From Carboxylicivirga litoralis (GTDB taxonomy: Bacteria > Bacteroidota > Bacteroidia > Bacteroidales > Marinilabiliaceae): a DNA stretch of 64,000 nt. This document shows positions 28,523 to 36,709 of the stretch, piece by piece. The notes beneath the pieces are model-generated. The model saw only the letters and a list, made by a program, of their open reading frames with translations, was not told the DNA's origin and did not search any database. The translations under genes and the position numbers were made by a program. How positions within the stretch are numbered: position 1 is the stretch's first letter; every line of letters starts with the position of its first letter. The DNA is taken from contig NZ_JAFMVC010000003.1 of assembly GCF_025499605.1 (NCBI RefSeq), forward strand, positions 186,001 through 250,000, given 5' to 3'.

Positions 28523-29889
28523 TGTACGTATCACCAGTAAGAGAGCCGCTCATTAGCGGAGAAAAAAGCTACACAAAAGTTACCGAGGATATATACGCCC
28601 CGATGACCGGTAAGCCTGGCAAACTATGGTTTGGTGGCTTAACACTAGCATTGATTGCACTGGGATTCGGACTGTTCTCCATCTTTATCACCGTATGGGA
28701 TGGAATTGGAACCTGGGGGTTGGACAGAACCATCGGTTGGGGATGGGGCATCACCAACTTTGTATGGTGGGTAGGTATTGGTCACGCCGGTACTTTTATC
28801 TCAGCCATCCTGTTATTGTTCCGCCAGAAATGGCGTACCTCCATTAACCGCAGCGCTGAGGCCATGACCATTTTTGCTGTAATGTGTGCCGGTTTGTTCC
28901 CCTTGATTCACATGGGACGATTGCCTTTGGGGTTCTTTATCTTTCCCTATCCAAACACACGCGATGTATGGGTGAACTTTAACTCGCCCTTGTTATGGGA
29001 TGTGTTTGCTATCTCAACCTATTTGACCGTTTCATTATTGTTTTGGTACATGGGTTTGATTCCGGATATCGGCACCATTCGCGACCGCCTGAAGGAAGGT
29101 ATTAAAAAGAAAATCTATTGGTTCCTGAGCTTTGGGTGGACAGGTTCAGCCCGTCACTGGGCTCGTCACGAATCCATGAGTTTAATATTGGCCGGATTGG
29201 CTGCTCCTCTTGTTTTGTCGGTGCACACCATCGTAAGTTTTGACTTTGCTACCTCGGTGATACCTGGCTGGCACACCACTATCTTCCCGCCCTACTTTGT
29301 GTCGGGTGCGGTATTCTCAGGTTTTGCCATGGTATTAACGCTGATGATCATTACACGCAAGGCCATCAACCTGGAAGATTATATTACCAAGTCGCATTTG
29401 GAATCGATGAATAAGATTATCATCGCCACCGGATCGATTGTTGGTATAGCTTACATTACCGAGCTGTTTATTGCCTGGTACTCAGGTGTGGTTTACGAGC
29501 AGTATGCTTTTGTTAACCGGGCATTCGGACCTTATTGGTGGGCCTACTGGATTATGATGACCTGTAATGTGATTACGCCGCAGCTATTCTGGTTTAAAAA
29601 GATACGCCGCAGCTTCGCCGCCACCTTCGTTATTTCCATTTTTGTGAATATTGGTATGTGGTTTGAACGCTTCGTTATTATCGTCACGTCACTGCATCGC
29701 GACTTCCTGCCATCGAGCTGGAGCATGTATTCACCAACATGGGTAGAAGTTGGTATCTATATTGGAACCTTCGGATTATTCTTTACCCTGTTCTTCTTGT
29801 TTATTCGTTTCTTCCCTGTGATAGCTATCGCCGAGGTGAAGAGCGTCTTAAAAACATCAACCGAAAAGTTTATTAAGAAAGGAAAGTAA
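28522..29889 (+). CDS. actC: Alternative Complex III NrfD-like membrane subunit ActC
   Basis: 455 residues, nearly all membrane, with about ten hydrophobic helices of the NrfD/PsrC type that form the quinol-binding and possible proton-translocating subunit. Recognisable strings are [38 protein letters not shown] and [14 protein letters not shown]-like residues near the C-terminus. It overlaps the actB stop by one base and is followed two bases later by actD, so it lies firmly within the operon. Confidence 0.94.
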   Translation: MYVSPVREPLISGEKSYTKVTEDIYAPMTGKPGKLWFGGLTLALIALGFGLFSIFITVWDGIGTWGLDRTIGWGWGITNFVWWVGIGHAGTFISAILLLFRQKWRTSINRSAEAMTIFAVMCAGLFPLIHMGRLPLGFFIFPYPNTRDVWVNFNSPLLWDVFAISTYLTVSLLFWYMGLIPDIGTIRDRLKEGIKKKIYWFLSFGWTGSARHWARHESMSLILAGLAAPLVLSVHTIVSFDFATSVIPGWHTTIFPPYFVSGAVFSGFAMVLTLMIITRKAINLEDYITKSHLESMNKIIIATGSIVGIAYITELFIAWYSGVVYEQYAFVNRAFGPYWWAYWIMMTCNVITPQLFWFKKIRRSFAATFVISIFVNIGMWFERFVIIVTSLHRDFLPSSWSMYSPTWVEVGIYIGTFGLFFTLFFLFIRFFPVIAIAEVKSVLKTSTEKFIKKGK

Positions 29890-29891
29890 TT

Positions 29892-30407
29892 ATGGCAGAG
29901 AAAGCTTTTGTTTCAGGTTATTATCTGGATGATAAGGATTTGGTTGATGGAATCAAGGCCTTACAGGAAAAAAATATTGAGATTGCCGATGTGCGCACGC
30001 CTTTCCCGGTTCATGGACTGGACAAGGTGTTGAAGATGCGTCGTTCGCGCTTACCCCGTGCCGGATTTATTGCAGGCGTGGTTGGGGCCGCTATTGGTTT
30101 TGGTTTTCAGGCCTGGGTTTTTACCGAAGCCTGGCCCTTGAACTTTGGCGGTAAACCCTATTTATCGGTGCCTTCATTTATACCAGTAACATTTGAGTTG
30201 ACCGTGTTGATGGCTGCTTTTGCGCTGGTGTTTGGTTTTCTGATTAGCAGTAAGCTGGGGCCGGGGGCCGATACTATTATATTCGATGAAGAAGTGACCA
30301 ACGACCGTTTTCAGATTTTGCTTGAAGTAAAGGGAGGCAACAGTGAAGCGCTTCAATCCGAATTACAGGCAGCTGGTGCTGAAGGGGTGAAACATCATGA
30401 AGTTTAA
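29892..30407 (+). CDS. actD: Alternative Complex III subunit ActD (DUF3341)
   Basis: 171 residues with a soluble N-terminal ferredoxin-like part (about 1-55, containing RTPFPVHGLDKVL), two membrane helices (about 58-80, AGFIAGVVGAAIGFGFQAW, and about 102-122, VLMAAFALVFGFLIS) and a short soluble tail ending GVKHHEV. This is the DUF3341 layout of the small membrane subunit placed against ActC. It binds no cofactor. It starts two bases after actC. Confidence 0.93.
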   Translation: MAEKAFVSGYYLDDKDLVDGIKALQEKNIEIADVRTPFPVHGLDKVLKMRRSRLPRAGFIAGVVGAAIGFGFQAWVFTEAWPLNFGGKPYLSVPSFIPVTFELTVLMAAFALVFGFLISSKLGPGADTIIFDEEVTNDRFQILLEVKGGNSEALQSELQAAGAEGVKHHEV

Positions 30408-30501
30408 ATAAGATATAAGTAACAAGACAAACGACACAAGACTTTTATGTTTTAAAATCTTGATACTTGATACTCGAATCTTGATACTAATTATTTGAAA
30501 T
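30408..30501. repeat. Intergenic CTTGATAC-type repeat tract inside the act operon
   Basis: The gap contains near repeats of the type AAGACAAACGACACAAGAC followed by CTTGATACTTGATACTCG and CTTGATAC. Similar wording occurs at about 25500-25545, 34655-34700 and 51340-51380. Confidence 0.5.
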
Positions 30502-31668
30502 ATGTATAAGTCATTTGAATTTTCAAAAAAGATAAAATCCTTTTTAATCGCGATGATGGTCATTGGTGCAGTGTTAGCCGTGGCTGGCGTGGCGATGAAT
30601 TTGGACCATACACATCGAATCTGGGCTAATGTGTTGCTTAATGGCTTTTTCTTTATTGCCATTGCCATGAGTGCCGGATTCTTTGTCATTGTGCACGTGC
30701 TGGGCGAATCAGGTTGGCACACTGCGGTGCAGCGCATTCCCGAAGCCATGTCCATGTATGTGCCAGTTGGTGGTGTGTTGATGCTATTGGTGTTGGTGGG
30801 CATGCACGATATTTATCACTGGAGTCATACTGAGCATCTGGATGAGATTCTGCAAGGGAAAGCCCCTTACCTCAATCCAATATTCTTTAGTATCCGGACA
30901 GTCGCTTATATCGTCATTTGGAGTTTATTGGTTATTTGGTTCCGTAAAACATCGCTTAAAACGGATAGCAATGATGATATCCGATTATTCAATAAACAAC
31001 GGACTATTGCTGGTATATTCATAGTTATCTTCGCAGTAACAAGTTCTACATCGGCCTGGGACTGGATTATGTCCATTGATTCGCATTGGTTCAGTACATT
31101 GTTCGGCTGGTACATGTTCATTAGTACGTTTGTGTCTGCGGTAGCGATTATCATCGTTCTCTTGTTTGTGCTAAAGCGCATGGGCTATATGGAACATGTT
31201 AACGACGAACATTTACACGATTTAGGAAAGTACCTGTTTGGATTCAGTATTTTTTGGGCCTACCTCTGGGTGTCGCAATACCTGCTAATCTGGTACAGTA
31301 ATATCCCCGAAGAAACCATCTATTATGTGAAGCGCATCCAGGACTTTGAAGCGTTGTTTTATGGTAATGTCATCATTAACTTCCTGGCGCCATTCCTTAT
31401 TCTGATGGCGCGTGGCACCAAACGCCGGTTAAACTGGTTGATTGCCGCCGCCGCCATTGTATTTATTGGTCACTGGATTGATGTGTATTTAGCCATTATG
31501 CCTGGTGCAATAGGCCATGCCGAGTTTGGTATACTGGAAATTGGCATGACTGTTTTAGTAGCTGGTATTTTCTTGTATGTTTTCTTTACGAACTTTGCCA
31601 AAGCGCCTGTTGTTCCTGAAAACCATCCATTCTTTAAAGAGAGTTTTGATTATGACAATATTCGATAA
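30502..31668 (+). CDS. actF: Alternative Complex III membrane subunit ActF (quinol:cytochrome c oxidoreductase)
   Basis: 388 residues with about ten membrane helices. It is distantly related to ActC and is the second NrfD-like half of the membrane core. Family markers are FFFIAIAMSAGFFVIVHVL, HDIYHWSHTEHLDEIL, STSAWDWIMSIDSHWFSTL and FSIFWAYLWVSQYLLIWY. Its 3' end overlaps the following actE by 17 bases. In most operons I recall, actE precedes actF, so this order is reversed. Confidence 0.9.
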   Translation: MYKSFEFSKKIKSFLIAMMVIGAVLAVAGVAMNLDHTHRIWANVLLNGFFFIAIAMSAGFFVIVHVLGESGWHTAVQRIPEAMSMYVPVGGVLMLLVLVGMHDIYHWSHTEHLDEILQGKAPYLNPIFFSIRTVAYIVIWSLLVIWFRKTSLKTDSNDDIRLFNKQRTIAGIFIVIFAVTSSTSAWDWIMSIDSHWFSTLFGWYMFISTFVSAVAIIIVLLFVLKRMGYMEHVNDEHLHDLGKYLFGFSIFWAYLWVSQYLLIWYSNIPEETIYYVKRIQDFEALFYGNVIINFLAPFLILMARGTKRRLNWLIAAAAIVFIGHWIDVYLAIMPGAIGHAEFGILEIGMTVLVAGIFLYVFFTNFAKAPVVPENHPFFKESFDYDNIR

Positions 31669-32332
31669 AACGTATTTACGACCGATTAAATACCTGGGTT
31701 TATCAGCCGTGTTGCTGGTATTGGTTACAAGTTGTGATAAGAATAGAAACAAGCCAGGGTATAGTTATTTTCCTGATATGGAGCAATCGCAGGCTTACGA
31801 GACCTATACCTCAAACCCTAACTGGGAGAATGGCCGTACTAATCAGTTGCCGGTTGAAGGCACGGTGCCTCGTGAAATGATACCGTATGATTTTGAAAAA
31901 ACAGATGTGAACCGAACCTGGGCAGGTCAGGAGCTGGACAATCCTTATGCTGGTGATGCTTCTGTTTTAGATGAAGGTAAGCAACTGTATGATATTTACT
32001 GTTTGCATTGTCATGGTGACATGGGCGATGGTAAAGGGCATTTATATACCTCACAAAAATACTTGTATTTGCCTGCCGATTTAAATTCAGAAAAGATAAG
32101 GACCAACCCGGATGGCGAAATTTTCCAGGTGATAACTGTTGGTTATGGTGTAATGGGCGCTCACGGTGCTCAAATATTACCGGATGAACGTTGGAAAATT
32201 GTGTCATACATCCGTGAGGAATTGCATACAAAAGCCGATGAAGCTGCTCAAAAAGCTGCAGCGGAAGCTAGTGCTGAAACTGATGTGAGCGAAGATGTTG
32301 CAGAAACAGTGACTGATGAAGAAAAGTCATAA
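31652..32332 (+). CDS. actE: Alternative Complex III monoheme cytochrome c lipoprotein ActE
   Basis: About 226 residues. The start at 31652 (MTIFDKTYLRPIKYLGL) puts a lipoprotein signal in frame with lipobox VLVTSC, whose cysteine would be acylated. The body has the ActE-type segment MEQSQAYETY and a monoheme motif CLHCH within YDIYCLHCHGDMGDGKG, and a conserved methionine ligand candidate in GYGVMGAHGAQI. A low-complexity Ala/Glu tail ends the protein. Acts as the electron exit toward cytochrome c or an oxidase on the periplasmic face. It overlaps actF by 17 bases and is the last gene before a terminator. Confidence 0.9.
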   Translation: MTIFDKTYLRPIKYLGLSAVLLVLVTSCDKNRNKPGYSYFPDMEQSQAYETYTSNPNWENGRTNQLPVEGTVPREMIPYDFEKTDVNRTWAGQELDNPYAGDASVLDEGKQLYDIYCLHCHGDMGDGKGHLYTSQKYLYLPADLNSEKIRTNPDGEIFQVITVGYGVMGAHGAQILPDERWKIVSYIREELHTKADEAAQKAAAEASAETDVSEDVAETVTDEEKS

Positions 32333-32352
32333 CTAAAATTGACTCTAAAAGA

Positions 32353-32388
32353 AAGCCCAATTGATTAAATTTCAATTGGGCTTTTCTT
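32353..32388. terminator. Bidirectional terminator after actE
   Basis: AAGCCCAATTGA (32353-32364) pairs with TCAATTGGGCTT (32372-32383), with T-rich sequence after and A-rich sequence before. It serves actE and the convergent SPOR-like gene. Confidence 0.88.
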
Positions 32389-32413
32389 TTTCTCCTGCTA
32401 TACCCTGTCTCCC

Positions 32414-33082
32414 TTATTGAGCCATTAGCTCAAAACGTTCATCATTGGCTTCTATAAAGCCTTTGTCAGCTTCTTTATTAGTAGTTATAAGTTTTGGACG
32501 CATGGCTAATGCATTCTCTAATTTGATGCGGTATCCATTTTTAAATGACATAATATGTGCCTGCTCAAAGCCCATATGTTGCATAATAGTCAGAAATTCC
32601 TGGGCTTCTTCATAGTCAATGAATTCGCCTAAAGTAAATTGGTTGATACTGTCGTAAGTATCTTGTTTCAAACCCAACATGTTGTCTTTGTAGGCACTCA
32701 AATCTAAATCTTTATAAGCACCAATTTGAATGGCAAATAAAATGCCATCATAATCATCTTTAGGCAGTGCTGCCTTATGCGTGTTATAGGTAATCTTTTC
32801 CAGAGAATCAATGTTGATTGCTTTTTCGATGTAAACCGTATCCACCAATGGCATTAATTGACTGGAAGTTTGCTGGCCAGGTATGCTTATAAATCCTTGC
32901 AGGAATAAGATTGAGAATAAGGCTAAAGAAAAAACAGATGTGAAATAAAACCACAGGCGCAAATTACCAATTTTGGTTGTTTGTTTTTGTGATATTTCCC
33001 GTTGTCGGGATAATTCATTGTTTAATTCGTCCACACGAAGCTGCAGCTTGTGCTCAGGTGATGTATTTTCCGGTAACGACAT
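32414..33082 (-). CDS. Membrane-anchored protein with SPOR-like C-terminal domain
   Basis: 222 residues. A short N-terminal coiled coil (about 12-40) precedes one membrane span (about 43-66, LWFYFTSVFSLALFSILFLQ). A periplasmic linker leads to a region (about 115-190) starting FAIQIGAYKDLDLS with a later EEAQEFLTIMQHMGF and HIMSFKNGYRI, which resembles the sequence rhythm of SPOR peptidoglycan-binding domains. The fold call is by eye and moderate; exact function unknown. Confidence 0.6.
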   Translation of the reverse strand: MSLPENTSPEHKLQLRVDELNNELSRQREISQKQTTKIGNLRLWFYFTSVFSLALFSILFLQGFISIPGQQTSSQLMPLVDTVYIEKAINIDSLEKITYNTHKAALPKDDYDGILFAIQIGAYKDLDLSAYKDNMLGLKQDTYDSINQFTLGEFIDYEEAQEFLTIMQHMGFEQAHIMSFKNGYRIKLENALAMRPKLITTNKEADKGFIEANDERFELMAQ

Positions 33083-33226
33083 TATTTGGGTATTTAATGT
33101 TGTTACGAATTTAAACGATTGTTACAACGATGTAAATGATTGAATGCTAATATTAACTAACAAGATATTAACAGGATGAGAATTGTTGATTTGCAGATTC
33201 GTTAATTTGTTGAGTCGACTCCGAAA

Positions 33227-33270
33227 GGATGTCATCTTTAATTGTGTTCTGCCCAAGAAAGATGACATCC
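33227..33270. repeat. Perfect 13-bp inverted repeat hairpin
   Basis: GGATGTCATCTTT (33227-33239) and AAAGATGACATCC (33258-33270) are exact reverse complements across an 18-base loop. It lies 40 bases past the Nudix stop codon but has no T-run on either side, so it is not a standard terminator. Confidence 0.8.
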
Positions 33271-33310
33271 GTATTTCTTGAGGATAAAACGAAATTTGGA
33301 ACCCCAAACG

Positions 33311-33928
33311 CTAAACTGGGAAACCGGCTTTTTCAAATACTTCCAATATGGATGGATAAGTGCTTTGGTACACTTTCGTCAAGTCTTTTTCCTTCATCCA
33401 TTCAGCCGAAGCTATGTTTTCCTCAGTTTGTGGAATAGGTTGCTCAAAGCCAAAATAATCCATAAAAAACCAGGCTGTTTCTTTCAGATAATGCACTCCC
33501 TTTTGTTCGTATGTATGAAAGGTGGAAAGTAGTGGGTGGCGAATCACGAGATTGTCTAAACCGCATTCTTCTTCCACTTCACGAATGGCTGTTTTCCGGA
33601 ATGTTTCACCTGGCTCGCACTTGCCTTTGGGTAAGTCATAAACGCCTAATCGGTGGATGACAAGAAATTCATTATTAGGATTAACAACTAAGCCACCCGC
33701 TGCAGTTATAAATTTATAGCACTTCTTTAGCGCATCCAGTAAAAAATCTTTCTTACGACCATAGACATATCCTGCCTTTAAATGTTCGTTTTGCTCAAAG
33801 GTTTCGATAAATTGTTGCAACTCATGATGAGAAGTATACTTGTGCAGGGCATCAAAGTTTTCGGAGAGGTCTGAAGTCAGATTATCAGTCAAAAAAAGAG
33901 TTCTATCCTTGAAAAAAACTTTATACAT
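33311..33928 (-). CDS. Nudix hydrolase
   Basis: About 205 residues from the ATG at 33928 (MYKVFFKDRTLFLTD). A complete Nudix box, GKCEPGETFRKTAIREVEEE followed by CGL, gives the G-x5-E-x7-REVxEExG pattern that binds divalent metal for hydrolysis of nucleoside diphosphate-linked compounds. An N-terminal domain of about 60 residues precedes it. The natural substrate is not predictable. It is transcribed divergently from pyrE with only 7 bases between the start codons, so its regulatory region lies within pyrE. Confidence 0.88.
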   Translation of the reverse strand: MYKVFFKDRTLFLTDNLTSDLSENFDALHKYTSHHELQQFIETFEQNEHLKAGYVYGRKKDFLLDALKKCYKFITAAGGLVVNPNNEFLVIHRLGVYDLPKGKCEPGETFRKTAIREVEEECGLDNLVIRHPLLSTFHTYEQKGVHYLKETAWFFMDYFGFEQPIPQTEENIASAEWMKEKDLTKVYQSTYPSILEVFEKAGFPV

Positions 33929-33931
33929 TTG
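33924..33931 (+). promoter_or_regulatory. Bacteroidota -7 element directly before pyrE (TACATTTG)
   Basis: An exact TAnnTTTG ending 4 bases before the pyrE ATG and overlapping the Nudix start codon. A transcript starting at the usual distance would begin at or next to the ATG, giving leaderless mRNA. Confidence 0.5.
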
Positions 33932-33935
33932 CGGT

Positions 33936-34568
33936 ATGGAAAAATTAGCGGAAATTGTAGCCAAACAGCTGTTGCAAATTAAGGCAATTAAATTGCAACC
34001 TGCAAACCCGTTTACATGGGCATCGGGGTGGAACTCACCTATCTATTGTGATAATCGTAAAACGCTTTCGTACCCTGAAGTACGCGACTTTATCAAGTTG
34101 GAATTTGCGCGTTTAGTATTGGAAAAATATCCTGAAGTAGACGTGGTTGCCGGTGTGGCAACAGGTGCTATTGCTCAGGGCGCTTTGGTGGCTGACTCCA
34201 TCAACAAGCCTTTTATTTATGTGCGTTCGGCAGCTAAAGGTCATGGTTTAACCAACCTGATTGAAGGTGATTTAAAACCTGGACAAAAAGTAGTGGTGAT
34301 TGAGGATTTGATTTCGACAGGTGGCAGTAGTTTGAAAGCTGTTGAAGCCATTCGCGAAGCCGGTGCCGAAGTGTTGGGTATGTTGGCCATTTTTACTTAT
34401 GGATTTCCTGTAGCTACTGAAGCATTTGAGAAAGTCGGTGTTGAGTTGACAACATTAAGTTCTTACCAGGAAATGATTCCTTTTGCCAGCGAATCAGGTT
34501 ATGTTTCAGCCGAAGATGTAGCCACGCTTCAGGAATGGCGCAAAGACCCGGCCAGCTGGAAGAAATGA
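33936..34568 (+). CDS. pyrE: Orotate phosphoribosyltransferase
   Basis: 210 residues. Joins orotate and PRPP to make orotidine 5'-phosphate in de novo pyrimidine synthesis. The PRPP-binding loop VVVIEDLISTGGSSLKAVEA and the substrate region ASGWNSPIYCDNRKTLSYPE are intact. The start ATG 33936 (MEKLAEIVAKQLLQIKAIKL) matches the usual N-terminus of Bacteroidota PyrE; the frame stays open further 5' but there it would overlap the divergent Nudix gene. Followed by a terminator. Confidence 0.97.
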   Translation: MEKLAEIVAKQLLQIKAIKLQPANPFTWASGWNSPIYCDNRKTLSYPEVRDFIKLEFARLVLEKYPEVDVVAGVATGAIAQGALVADSINKPFIYVRSAAKGHGLTNLIEGDLKPGQKVVVIEDLISTGGSSLKAVEAIREAGAEVLGMLAIFTYGFPVATEAFEKVGVELTTLSSYQEMIPFASESGYVSAEDVATLQEWRKDPASWKK

Positions 34569-34618
34569 TGAAGCTTATAGCTGATAGCTTCTGGCTGCCA
34601 GCTTAAAATATTAATTCT

Positions 34619-34651
34619 GAGCAGGTCTTCATTTAGACTTGCTCTTTTTTT
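34619..34651 (+). terminator. Intrinsic terminator after pyrE
   Basis: GAGCAGGTCT pairs with AGACTTGCTC with one mismatch around a TCATTT loop, followed by seven T. Confidence 0.75.
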
Positions 34652-34708
34652 CTTAAAGTTCTGTAAATAGTCTTGTGTCTATTGTCTTAAATCTAATATC
34701 TATAATTT

Positions 34709-35113
34709 ATGACAACTTTTGAAAGCGATATAAAGAAAGCCGCTTACCCGGCTGAAACCATGTTTAATTTTTTATCGGACTTCGACCATTTTGGCGAAGT
34801 GATTCCCAAGGATAAAATCAACAACTGGCAATCGTTTGGCGATAGCTGCCGTTTTTCCATTGACCCGGTTGGTGAAGTTGGTTTGCGCATTGTGGATAAA
34901 GAATCGCCTAAAGTGATTAAATACACGGCCGAAGGTAAAACACCGTTCAACTTCTTTTTATGGATTCAACTGGTTGAAAAGGCCGAAGACGATACACGTG
35001 TGAAGCTGACCATCAAAGCCGATATGAATCCGATGATTAAAATGATGGCCAGCAAACCCGTCAAAAAGTTTCTGGAAGTATTAAGCGATGCCATAGCTAA
35101 TCATCAGTATTAA
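34709..35113 (+). CDS. SRPBCC (START-like) family protein
   Basis: 134 residues with the polyketide-cyclase/START helix-grip pattern. An N-terminal strand (TTFESDIKKAAYPAETMFNF) leads to a helix, FLSDFDHFGEVIP, then curved beta strands and a long C-terminal helix (MMASKPVKKFLEVLSDAIAN). It probably binds a hydrophobic ligand. It is a common neighbour of pyrE and birA in Bacteroidota, but no function is established by this position. Confidence 0.82.
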   Translation: MTTFESDIKKAAYPAETMFNFLSDFDHFGEVIPKDKINNWQSFGDSCRFSIDPVGEVGLRIVDKESPKVIKYTAEGKTPFNFFLWIQLVEKAEDDTRVKLTIKADMNPMIKMMASKPVKKFLEVLSDAIANHQY

Positions 35114-35290
35114 AAGATGGTCGTAAGCTGTCAGCTTGCCTCGACAACTTTCGGAGCTGATGGCTTGTAGTAATGTTTATTTGTTAAACTGATAAAACTG
35201 TCAAACTGTTTGTAGTTAATTACTTATTCTGAAGGGGGTAAATCCAAACCCAGAACCCGAAACCCAGAACTCACCTCGCATATCTCTTCT

Positions 35291-35327
35291 CTAAACACAC
35301 TCTGCGCCTCAGTGTCTCCGTGTTTAG
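35291..35327. repeat. CTCTGCG-type repeat with inverted ends
   Basis: CTAAACAC (35291-35298) and GTGTTTAG (35320-35327) are exact reverse complements around CTCTGCGCCTCAGTGTC. It is related to the repeat at 18073-18140 and lies in the intergenic space before birA. Confidence 0.6.
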
Positions 35328-35364
35328 TTTTAGCATTCATCCTTTACTTCTTACCTCTTCTGAC

Positions 35365-36114
35365 TCAAATCACAAAACTAACCTCCTTAAATGCATATTC
35401 CCGTTGTTTGCCACTTTTATCCACTAAAGTCAACAAGCCCATTTCGTTGATGGTATCTATGCATGCTTCAAATTCACCCTTTTCATCTCTAAATGCATGG
35501 TAGCCATTTTTTCGGTATATGGCATTAAAGTAGTCGTTATTAATCAAGTCCAGTCGGTTGATTTCCAATTGGTGATAGCGTTGTTCAATGTTTTCAAGTA
35601 ATTGCTCAAGAACTAATTCAAGGTTAAAATCCTTGCTCGTTAGTTGTTTAAGCGAAATAGGATTCGGAGCATCTGATGTAAAATGCTCCTGACTAACATT
35701 AAGTCCGATACCGGCAATGCAATAATCCAGCTGTGAACCCAAAATCGAGTTTTCGATTAAAATGCCACATATTTTTGAATCATTGACATAAATATCGTTG
35801 GGCCATTTAATGCAAGCCTCTATCTCAGCCACTTGCTTAATCGTATCAACAATGGCTAAAGAAATAATTTTGGAAATATAAAATTGGAGGTGAGGTTCCA
35901 AAAATGTTGGTCTCAACAATAAGCTAAAGGTCAGATTCTTGTTTAATTCGCTTTCCCAACCATTGCCTACCTGTCCTCGTCCTGCTGTTTGATGAGGTGT
36001 GATAACCACACTATATTCGGGTAGTTTTTTTTCGTTAAGAAGCCTTTTTAGCTCAGTATTGGTGGATTCCAGTTCAGGATAAACTAAAAACGCTGGAGCA
36101 GAATATGTCATCAT
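35365..36114 (-). CDS. birA: Biotin--[acetyl-CoA-carboxylase] ligase
   Basis: 249 residues. Attaches biotin to biotin carboxyl carrier protein via biotinyl-AMP. The catalytic signature is intact: QTAGRGQVGNGWES (biotin and ATP loop) and IKWPNDIYVNDSKICGILIE, whose lysine contacts the intermediate. It has no N-terminal DNA-binding domain, so it is a monofunctional ligase and not the repressor type. Divergent from rsfS. Confidence 0.95.
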   Translation of the reverse strand: MMTYSAPAFLVYPELESTNTELKRLLNEKKLPEYSVVITPHQTAGRGQVGNGWESELNKNLTFSLLLRPTFLEPHLQFYISKIISLAIVDTIKQVAEIEACIKWPNDIYVNDSKICGILIENSILGSQLDYCIAGIGLNVSQEHFTSDAPNPISLKQLTSKDFNLELVLEQLLENIEQRYHQLEINRLDLINNDYFNAIYRKNGYHAFRDEKGEFEACIDTINEMGLLTLVDKSGKQREYAFKEVSFVI

Positions 36115-36198
36115 TACAGTTTATTGTGAAAAATTGGCAGCTAAAGCGGCTCTTTGTCTATTTGGCAAAAATAGGTGTTTAAAATTTTTTAAAAGTAG

Positions 36199-36206
36199 TA
36201 TCTTTG
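36199..36206 (+). promoter_or_regulatory. Bacteroidota -7 element (TATCTTTG)
   Basis: Exact TAnnTTTG match 117 bases before rsfS. No good TTG box lies at 19-21 bases upstream. Likely drives rsfS-ftsH-LUD. Confidence 0.5.
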
Positions 36207-36322
36207 AGCAAAAGTATGCCTTTGGGTGTTTTCTTTGTAAAACGCGTGTAACCTATAGCTGGTATGCTTTTAATCCAAACAATATAACTGCAAACAAAGC
36301 AACAGATAAGAGACGATTGCGA

Positions 36323-36694
36323 ATGAATGAAGAGAATTACTCTGCAAAACAATTAGCAGATGCCATTGTTGAAGGAATTCAGGAGAAGAAGGGCACAAAT
36401 ATTGCTATCTTGGATTTGTCGAAATTAGATAACACTATCTGTCAGTATTTTGTGATTTGTGAAGGCGAAAGTACAACGCAAGTTGATGCCATTGCTGATG
36501 GAGTTGAAGAGTATGTACGAAAGCAACTGGGGGATAAGCCGAATCACGTTGAAGGTAAAGAAAATGCACTTTGGGTGCTGCTCGATTATTTTGATGTGGT
36601 GGTTCATGTTTTTCATAAAGAAGAGCGTGGCTTTTATAACCTCGAAGGGCTGTGGGCCGATGCCAAACGTACTGATATAGAAAACCTATTTTAA
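36323..36694 (+). CDS. rsfS: Ribosome silencing factor RsfS
   Basis: 123 residues. Binds ribosomal protein L14 and blocks subunit joining when nutrients are scarce. Conserved strings are AIVEGIQEKKGTNIAILDLS, YFVICEGESTTQVDAIAD, KPNHVEGKENALWVLLDYFD and VVHVFHKEERGFYNLEGLW. ATG 36323 (MNEENYSAKQL) is chosen because the upstream in-frame extension has no similarity to the family. It begins a run with ftsH 16 bases downstream. Confidence 0.95.
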   Translation: MNEENYSAKQLADAIVEGIQEKKGTNIAILDLSKLDNTICQYFVICEGESTTQVDAIADGVEEYVRKQLGDKPNHVEGKENALWVLLDYFDVVVHVFHKEERGFYNLEGLWADAKRTDIENLF

Positions 36695-36709
36695 CTAGAA
36701 AGTAAACAG

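Noticed and set aside
31577-31651. 25-residue N-terminal extension of ActE
   Set aside because: It would overlap ActF by about 90 bases and displace the lipoprotein signal.
36134-36322. 63-residue upstream extension of RsfS
   Set aside because: The added residues show no family similarity and include the promoter element; ATG 36323 matches the normal start.
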